In this document: positions 1 through 4,656 of the stretch, one piece after another | Numbering within the stretch: position 1 is the first letter of the stretch | Layout of the letters: each line of letters opens with the position of its first letter | Assembly (NCBI GenBank): GCA_947484535.1 | Contig: CANKPO010000046.1 | Span: 1 to 8,224, forward strand | Reading direction: 5' to 3' | DNA length: 8,224 bases | Source: Caulobacteraceae bacterium | Lineage (GTDB): Bacteria > Pseudomonadota > Alphaproteobacteria > Caulobacterales > Caulobacteraceae | The notes under the pieces: generated by a model | Told to the model about the DNA's origin: nothing | Seen by the model: only the letters and a program-made list of their open reading frames with translations | Databases searched by the model: none | Translations under genes and position numbers: made by a program

Positions 1-258
1 CGACAGGAAGCCGTAGCCTGGGTGAATGGCCTGAGCACCTGTGATCTCTGCGGCCGCCATCATCGAGGGGATGTTCAGATAGCTCTTGGCGGCGCTAGCC
101 GGGCCGATACAGACGCTTTCGTCGGCGAGGCGCACATGCATGGCGCTAGCGTCGGCTTCGGAATGGACGGCCACAGTGGCGATGCCCATTTCCTTACAGG
201 CGCGATGGATCCGCAGGGCGATCTCGCCCCGGTTGGCTATCAGGATCTTGGTGAACAT
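1..258 (-). CDS. accC: Biotin carboxylase subunit of acetyl-CoA carboxylase (N-terminal part, cut by window edge)
   Basis: Biotin carboxylase performs the ATP- and bicarbonate-dependent carboxylation of the biotin on AccB, the first half-reaction of acetyl-CoA carboxylase in fatty-acid synthesis (cytosol). Only the first 86 codons are present. The reading from the ATG at 258-256 starts [20 protein letters not shown], the classic N-terminal Rossmann-like segment of the biotin carboxylase family. The visible part ends in IHPGYGFLS, the conserved stretch before the ATP-grasp domain. The catalytic and ATP-binding regions lie outside the window. The gene starts 4 bases after the accB stop, so translational coupling with accB is likely. 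Propionyl-CoA or other acyl-CoA carboxylases share this N-terminus, but a separate accB directly upstream makes AccC the firm choice. Confidence 0.96.
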   Translation of the reverse strand, partial: MFTKILIANRGEIALRIHRACKEMGIATVAVHSEADASAMHVRLADESVCIGPASAAKSYLNIPSMMAAAEITGAQAIHPGYGFLS

Positions 259-262
259 CGGA

Positions 263-751
263 CTACTCGAGGACCACGAGGGGTTCGCCAAACTCGATCG
301 GATCGCCATCGGCCACCAGGATCTCAACCACGGTTCCAGAGCGCGGAGCAGGGATCGGGTTCATGGTCTTCATGGCTTCGACGATTAAGAGGGTTTGACC
401 CTCAACCACCTTATCGCCTGGCTTGCAGAAGGGATCAGAGCCCTGTTGGGCCTGAAGATAGACCGTCCCAACCATGGGCGACTTGACCAGATCGCCTGCA
501 CGAACCGCTGGCGCGGCGGCGACGGCTGCGGGCGCGGCGGCAACGGGGGCCTCGACGGGTGCAGGGCTATATTGGGCTGGCGCAGCGACTTGAACGGCTT
601 GAGTGGAGACGGTTACCGAGCGGGCCACCCGGATCTTCAGGTCACCGCGTTCGACTTCGATCTCGGTCAGTCCCGTATCGTGCAGAATGTCCGCAAGCTT
701 GCGAACGAGACGCGCATCGATGGGATCGCCGGAACCTTTGGGTGTCGTCAT
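263..751 (-). CDS. accB: Biotin carboxyl carrier protein of acetyl-CoA carboxylase
   Basis: AccB carries the covalently bound biotin that shuttles carboxyl groups from AccC to the AccA/AccD carboxyltransferase. The 162-residue protein has the usual three parts. Residues 9-45 form the N-terminal dimerisation/AccC-contact region. Residues 52-86 are an Ala/Pro/Val-rich flexible linker. Residues 87-162 form the biotinyl domain. The biotin site is EAMKTMN with Lys128 as the modified lysine; the Thr after the lysine (Met in many bacteria) is common in alphaproteobacteria. The protruding-thumb segment typical of AccB lies just before it, around residues 100-112 ([13 protein letters not shown]). The gene is preceded 25 bases upstream by aroQ and followed after 4 bases by accC, the aroQ-accB-accC order known from many proteobacteria. 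The ribosome-binding site is weak (an AAGG about 10 bases before the ATG). Confidence 0.97.
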   Translation of the reverse strand: MTTPKGSGDPIDARLVRKLADILHDTGLTEIEVERGDLKIRVARSVTVSTQAVQVAAPAQYSPAPVEAPVAAAPAAVAAAPAVRAGDLVKSPMVGTVYLQAQQGSDPFCKPGDKVVEGQTLLIVEAMKTMNPIPAPRSGTVVEILVADGDPIEFGEPLVVLE

Positions 752-776
752 GGGGAATAAGCCTTGTCTGAGCGCC

Positions 777-1226
777 TTAGAGGCCAGATTTCGCGACGAG
801 TGCCGCAGCAGCCTCTATGGCGAGTTCATAACTCTTGGCCCCAAAGCCGGACACGATGCCCGTTGCAGCCAAAGAGACATAGGTTGACCGGCGGAACTCT
901 TCGCGAGCGGCCGGGTTGGACAGGTGACACTCAACAATAGGAATCGCTAAGGTTTTTAAAGAATCAAGAATGGCCACGGATGTGTGTCCATATCCTGCTG
1001 GATTGAGTACGACTGCACAGGCCTTGAGGCGAGCCTCCTGTATCCAGTCGATCAACACACCTTCGTGATTAGACTGTCGAAAGTCGATTTCGAAGCCCAG
1101 ACCAGCGGCTTTTGCGCGGCACTGGTCCTCGACGTCCTTCAAGGTGGCGTATCCGTAGATTTCTGGTTCACGGGTGCCGAGTAGATTAAGGTTCGGACCG
1201 CTCAATACAAAGATGATCTTGGACAT
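777..1226 (-). CDS. aroQ: Type II 3-dehydroquinate dehydratase
   Basis: The enzyme dehydrates 3-dehydroquinate to 3-dehydroshikimate, step three of the shikimate pathway to aromatic amino acids. Its 149 residues match the family length (a small dodecameric cytosolic enzyme). Visible active-site features are the [17 protein letters not shown] lid region with Arg19 and Tyr24, the Asn75 segment NPAGYGHTS with His81, the ECHLSN motif with catalytic His101, and Arg112 in REEFRR. The near-C-terminal [10 protein letters not shown] segment is also typical. The start ATG at 1226-1224 has a good GAGGG ribosome-binding site a few bases upstream. It is the first gene of the aroQ-accB-accC operon and diverges from thiS across an 89-base gap. 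One minor oddity is Gly80 just before His81, where related enzymes usually carry Thr or Ser. Confidence 0.97.
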   Translation of the reverse strand: MSKIIFVLSGPNLNLLGTREPEIYGYATLKDVEDQCRAKAAGLGFEIDFRQSNHEGVLIDWIQEARLKACAVVLNPAGYGHTSVAILDSLKTLAIPIVECHLSNPAAREEFRRSTYVSLAATGIVSGFGAKSYELAIEAAAALVAKSGL

Positions 1227-1283
1227 GCGCCCTCGCCGTCGTTAGGTGCTGTCTTGTATCTCTGGTTGGCTAGGGTCACAAGC

Positions 1284-1304
1284 TTGCCGTTCTGATCGCG
1301 GCAA
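1284..1304. promoter_or_regulatory. Small inverted repeat in the aroQ-thiS divergent gap
   Basis: TTGCCG (1284-1289) and CGGCAA (1299-1304) form a perfect 6-bp inverted repeat with a 9-base loop. It ends 2 bases before the GGGG (1307-1310) that probably serves as the thiS ribosome-binding site. It could be an operator between the two divergent genes or a hairpin in the thiS leader. The 89-base gap shows no convincing sigma-70-like promoter pair and none of the conserved boxes of a TPP riboswitch. The function is unknown and the repeat is short enough to arise by chance. Confidence 0.3.
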
Positions 1305-1315
1305 ATGGGGTTGAT

Positions 1316-1516
1316 ATGAGGGTCATTGTAAATGGCGAGGATCGGGCATTCGACGGGGTAAAAACCGTTGCGGCCTTGGTCGATGCGCTGCAGTTGGACG
1401 GTCGAAAGCTGGCCATTGAACGCAACCTCGAAATTGTGCCCCGGTCGGCCTATGACAAGACGGCCCTGTGTGACGGGGACCGAATCGAGATCGTGCATTT
1501 CATTGGAGGCGGCTGA
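1316..1516 (+). CDS. thiS: Sulfur carrier protein ThiS
   Basis: ThiS is a ubiquitin-fold sulfur carrier; its C-terminal glycine is adenylated and converted to a thiocarboxylate that donates sulfur to the thiazole ring of thiamine. The 66-residue protein matches the family length. It starts [14 protein letters not shown], has the mid-protein [14 protein letters not shown] stretch and ends in HFIGGG, with the required terminal Gly-Gly. The ATG at 1316 is the only reasonable start, with a weak GGGG ribosome-binding site 5 bases upstream. thiG follows after a single base, so ThiS and its partner are made together. No adenylyltransferase (thiF), thiO/thiH, thiE or thiC is visible nearby, so the rest of the pathway must lie elsewhere. 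Confidence 0.94.
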   Translation: MRVIVNGEDRAFDGVKTVAALVDALQLDGRKLAIERNLEIVPRSAYDKTALCDGDRIEIVHFIGGG

Positions 1517-1517
1517 T

Positions 1518-2294
1518 ATGAGCGGCGAAGACACCTGGACCGTAGCGGGCCGAACCTTTCGCTCACGCCTGATCGTTGGTACGGGCAAATATAAGGACTA
1601 TGCCACCAATGCTGCAGCGGCTGAGGCGGCAGGCGCAGAGATTGTCACCGTCGCCGTGCGCCGCGTGAATCTGTCAGACCCCAGTCAGCCCATGCTGGTC
1701 GATTTTGTCCGGCCGGACCGCTTTACCTATCTGCCCAATACGGCGGGATGTTTTACCGGCGAGGATGCGGTGCGCACCTTGCGGCTGGCGCGCGAGGCGG
1801 GCGACTGGAGCCTGGTCAAGCTGGAGGTCCTGTCCGACACCAAGACTCTCTATCCGGATATGGAAGAGACCCTCCGGGCCTTGAAACTGCTGGTCAAGGA
1901 GGGCTTTGACGTCATGGTCTATTGCACCGACGATCCGGTCTATGCCCGTAAGTTGGAGGATGCAGGCGCTGCGGCCATCATGCCGCTCGGCGCGCCGATT
2001 GGCTCAGGTCTGGGTATCCAGAACCGTGTCAATATCCGCCTGATCGTCGAGCAGTCCAAGGTGCCGGTGCTGGTCGATGCCGGGGTTGGCACGGCGTCTG
2101 ATGCCACCATCGCCATGGAGCTTGGCTGTGACGGCGTCTTGATGAACACCGCCATTGCCGAAGCCAAGGACCCGATCTTGATGGCCGAAGCCATGAAGCA
2201 CGCCGTTATTGCCGGGCGGCTGTCCTATCGGGCAGGGCGGATGCCTCGGCGGATGTATGCCGATCCATCATCGCCCTTGGCCGGATTGATCTAG
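1518..2294 (+). CDS. thiG: Thiazole synthase ThiG
   Basis: ThiG condenses 1-deoxy-D-xylulose 5-phosphate, dehydroglycine (or the glycine imine) and sulfur from ThiS thiocarboxylate into the thiazole phosphate of thiamine. The 258-residue TIM barrel has the usual landmarks: [10 protein letters not shown] near the N-terminus, TVAVRRVNL at 44-52, Lys101 in [10 protein letters not shown] (the Schiff-base lysine), [12 protein letters not shown] at 156-167 and [12 protein letters not shown] at 185-196 (phosphate binding). The ATG at 1518 was chosen over longer in-frame possibilities because it follows the thiS stop by one base, has GGAGG at 1505-1509, and gives the family N-terminus. The stop codon lies inside a CTAG shared with the convergent gene's stop, so there is no room for a terminator between the two genes. 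Confidence 0.97.
   Translation: MSGEDTWTVAGRTFRSRLIVGTGKYKDYATNAAAAEAAGAEIVTVAVRRVNLSDPSQPMLVDFVRPDRFTYLPNTAGCFTGEDAVRTLRLAREAGDWSLVKLEVLSDTKTLYPDMEETLRALKLLVKEGFDVMVYCTDDPVYARKLEDAGAAAIMPLGAPIGSGLGIQNRVNIRLIVEQSKVPVLVDAGVGTASDATIAMELGCDGVLMNTAIAEAKDPILMAEAMKHAVIAGRLSYRAGRMPRRMYADPSSPLAGLI
2291..2294. other. Interlocked stop codons of convergent thiG and DsbA-like gene
   Basis: The palindrome CTAG contains both stops: TAG of thiG on the plus strand (2292-2294) and TAG of the oxidoreductase gene on the minus strand (2293-2291). The coding regions overlap by 4 bases. Both transcripts must therefore end inside the opposing gene, giving antisense 3' ends. Confidence 0.95.
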
Positions 2295-3040
2295 GCGGCG
2301 GGTTTGATCTGTTTGACGCGTACGATCTCGATGGCGCGCTTTAGCGCTTCTATATCGGCGCCGGGGATCAGCTGATCGCCGACGATAAAGGCGGGCGTGC
2401 CCTGAATGCCGATGGCGAGACCGAGATTATGCATAGCGGTGAGGTGTTCGGTGACCTTGTCGGCCTCACCGGCACTCTTTGCGGCGGCAGGTTCAAGGCC
2501 ATTGGCGGTTAGGATCTTGGCGATTGTCGCATCATCCAGCGCCTTTTCAGCCATCAGATCCTCATGCACCGCGCCATATTTGCCCTCAGCCCCTGCTGCC
2601 AAGGCTGCGCGCGCTGCCCGTAAGGAGACGCCGAGCTTACCGTCACGGTCAGGCAGGATGGGGAACTCCTTATAAACTAGACGAACATCCGGATTGGCCT
2701 TGAGTAGCTCGACCACCTGCGGCTGGGCCGACTTGCAGTAGCCGCAGCGATAGTCGAAGAACTCGACAATGGTCACCGTCCCCTTGGGGTTGCCGCCGAC
2801 ATAGTCACGTGGGTCTTGCTCAAGGGCCTTTCGGTTCTCAGCAATCTTGCTTTGCGCGAGCTGCGAAGCTTCGGCAGCCTGCTTTTCTTGTAGTTTGTTG
2901 ATGGCCTCTTCGATCACTTCGGGATGGGTGATTAGATAGGCGCGGACACGGTCGCCAAAGGCCTTTTCGTTCTGGACCATGCCGCAGCCGGTCAGGGCAA
3001 GGCAGCTAACGGCTGTCAGTAGGAGGGTAGAAAGGCGCAT
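2291..3040 (-). CDS. DsbA-family thiol:disulfide oxidoreductase, predicted lipoprotein (ScsC-like)
   Basis: This is a thioredoxin-fold DsbA-family protein of the cell envelope that probably makes or isomerises disulfides. With the chosen start it has 249 residues. A signal peptide ends in a lipobox, LALTGC, with Cys19 as the lipidated residue and Gly at +2. A charged helical segment (about 28-75, including [19 protein letters not shown]) resembles the N-terminal domain of ScsC-type proteins. The DsbA domain (about 85-245) has the redox motif [10 protein letters not shown] (Cys99, Cys102) and the cis-proline loop [14 protein letters not shown] (Pro216). The ATG at 3040 was preferred because GGA lies 8 bases upstream; the ATG at 3046 is too close to it, and the GTG at 3073 adds a charged N-terminal extension. 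It lies 3' of the M48 protease gene on the same strand, probably co-transcribed. Whether it oxidises or reduces cannot be read from sequence. Confidence 0.9.
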   Translation of the reverse strand: MRLSTLLLTAVSCLALTGCGMVQNEKAFGDRVRAYLITHPEVIEEAINKLQEKQAAEASQLAQSKIAENRKALEQDPRDYVGGNPKGTVTIVEFFDYRCGYCKSAQPQVVELLKANPDVRLVYKEFPILPDRDGKLGVSLRAARAALAAGAEGKYGAVHEDLMAEKALDDATIAKILTANGLEPAAAKSAGEADKVTEHLTAMHNLGLAIGIQGTPAFIVGDQLIPGADIEALKRAIEIVRVKQIKPAA

Positions 3041-3068
3041 GGTCATGTTCCGCTTGGGTTGTGTTTCT

Positions 3069-3099
3069 CTCACCTTCCGCCTAGCGGCGTTAAGGTGAG
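3069..3099. repeat. Nested inverted repeat between the M48 protease and DsbA-like genes
   Basis: CTCACCTT (3069-3076) pairs perfectly with AAGGTGAG (3092-3099), and inside it CCGC-CTA-GCGG forms a second stem next to a four-base bulge. The element fills almost half of the gap between the two minus-strand genes. It lacks a T-run on either side, so it is not a standard intrinsic terminator. It could be an RNA-processing or stability hairpin that sets unequal expression of the two genes, or an operator for a promoter of the downstream gene. Confidence 0.6.
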
Positions 3100-3114
3100 C
3101 TTTATGAGGGTCTG

Positions 3115-4578
3115 TCAGCGCTTACGGGGCGCCGCACTGCCTTCTCTGGCCAGATCTTTCAAATCATCGTCCGTCGGCTCCGAGGCCAGCACAATGTCGG
3201 TTGCACGGCGCCATTCGGGTGATCCCTTGACCAGTTCAGCCCGGGCTCTCATTCCAAAGATGCGGGCTTCACTGGGGATGCCGATAGCGAAATACTGTTC
3301 CGCCGCCGCCAGCCTCGCCATGCCCGGTTGGCGGCGCCGATCATAGGCCTCTGACAGCATGCGCCAGCCAAAGGGGTTGTCCTGCTCCAGTTCCAAAGCC
3401 TTGTAGATATGTGCCATGGCATCATCGACGCGCTTATCGTCGTCGAGCGCCAGCAGGGTTTGACCGAGGGCCAGGTGGAACAGGGCCGCATCCGGTTTTA
3501 GCTCTATGCAGCGGCGATAGGCAGGCTCGGCCTCGGCTGCACGGGCCGATTCAAACAGGGCCTGACCGCGCAACTCCCACAGATAGGGATTGTCTGGATA
3601 GTCCTTGAGCAGGGCGTCGATGGCCTTAAGCGCCTTTTCGGTTTCAAGCGCACGGTAATAGGCGATGGCCCTCGCATAGCGCGCCGGATAGGATCTATCG
3701 CTCTCTTTGAACTCAATGAAGGTCTGTTGTGGCGGGTTCATGAAGGCCTTGAGTTTGGCCACCATAATTATATGGGTTGTCTGAGCGTCAGCACTGTCGG
3801 ACTTGCCATAGTTTGGCATGGCCTCGACCCGCACGCGCAAGGCTTCGATCCGGTCAGAGGACAGGGGGTGACTGCGGAAGAAGGGGTAGCGCTTAGCCTC
3901 CGAGAAGACCTCTTGATAACGAAAATTGTCGAAGAACTCGACGAGACCCTTACCGGACTGTCCGCTCCGCTCCAAGAATCCGGCAGCGGCTTGGTCGGCA
4001 GAGGATTCCTGCACGCGGGTATAGCCCAGCACCGACAGGGTCGCGAAATAGCTGCTATTGCCAATCAGCATGGCGGCAGCATCGGGCGCTCCGGCCAAGG
4101 CGGCTAGGAGGCCGAGGCCTAGGGTCATGACAAAGGTGCCTGTCGCAGCCTTGCTGGCGTCACCCGAGCGCGCCAGATGCCCACCAGAGATGTGGCCGGT
4201 TTCGTGGGCCATGACCCCAATCAACTCATTGGGTGTTCGGGTCTGGATGATCAGTCCAGTATTGAAAAACATCTGTTGGCCTCCAGATACAAAGGCGTTG
4301 ATCTGTTTGTCGCCGATCAGATGGATGCGAACATCTTTTGGATTGAGCCCCGCCGCAATCAAAACCGGGTCGGCGTTGGCCCTCAGGATCTCTTCGATTT
4401 CCGTGTCGCGAATGAGAGATGTGGCGTTCTGAGCCCTGGCCAGATTTGGGGCTAAGAAAAGCGAAAGTGCTAGCGCCCCGACGGCGATAGAGGCCTTGAG
4501 CTGCTGCGTCAGGGACCCAGGAGAACCCTTACGGTTTTGCATGCTCATCGCTGTGCTTGACGACATCCGAGGGGCCAA
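3115..4578 (-). CDS. M48-family metalloprotease with TPR repeats (BepA-like), periplasmic
   Basis: This is a zinc metallopeptidase of the BepA/YfgC type, envelope quality-control proteases/chaperones that promote or degrade outer-membrane proteins. A signal peptide (hydrophobic about 29-46, likely cut at ARA|QN near residue 49) precedes the M48 domain. Zinc-site residues are HETGH (His125, Glu126, His129) and Glu191 in QESSADQAA; the conserved SHPLSSDRI follows at 236-244. A hydrophobic stretch at about 147-172 is normal for the family. Residues about 290-450 are helical TPR-like repeats (ALFESARAAEAEPAYRRC is typical). The length of about 487 residues is close to E. coli BepA. The start is uncertain: the TTG at 4578 is the only candidate with a well-spaced GGAG (4590-4587); ATGs at 4566, 4548 and 4542 would give shorter, more conventional signal peptides without a clear ribosome-binding site. 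The DsbA-like gene follows on the same strand. Confidence 0.9.
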   Translation of the reverse strand: MAPRMSSSTAMSMQNRKGSPGSLTQQLKASIAVGALALSLFLAPNLARAQNATSLIRDTEIEEILRANADPVLIAAGLNPKDVRIHLIGDKQINAFVSGGQQMFFNTGLIIQTRTPNELIGVMAHETGHISGGHLARSGDASKAATGTFVMTLGLGLLAALAGAPDAAAMLIGNSSYFATLSVLGYTRVQESSADQAAAGFLERSGQSGKGLVEFFDNFRYQEVFSEAKRYPFFRSHPLSSDRIEALRVRVEAMPNYGKSDSADAQTTHIIMVAKLKAFMNPPQQTFIEFKESDRSYPARYARAIAYYRALETEKALKAIDALLKDYPDNPYLWELRGQALFESARAAEAEPAYRRCIELKPDAALFHLALGQTLLALDDDKRVDDAMAHIYKALELEQDNPFGWRMLSEAYDRRRQPGMARLAAAEQYFAIGIPSEARIFGMRARAELVKGSPEWRRATDIVLASEPTDDDLKDLAREGSAAPRKR

Positions 4579-4590
4579 ACCTACCGCTCC

Positions 4591-4625
4591 AAAATTGAAC
4601 CCCCGCGCCGATGAAGACGCGGGGG
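4591..4625 (-). terminator. Rho-independent terminator of rne
   Basis: Reading leftward from rne, CCCCCGCG (4625-4618) pairs perfectly with CGCGGGGG (4607-4600) around a 10-base loop. It is followed by TTCAATTTT (4599-4591). This is an 8-bp all-GC stem with a moderately T-rich tail, starting about 30 bases after the rne tandem stop codons. The tail ends exactly where the GGAG candidate ribosome-binding site of the M48 gene begins. Confidence 0.75.
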
Positions 4626-4656
4626 ATAGTGCCCCTAAAAGGAGGTTAGCGCCTTA

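Noticed and set aside
1227..1315. TPP riboswitch before thiS
   Set aside because: The space is short and I see none of the conserved riboswitch boxes.
1202..1588. 128-codon minus-strand open frame across thiS and the divergent gap
   Set aside because: It lies opposite thiS and the thiG start and overlaps the aroQ start. Both thiS and aroQ are clear family members.
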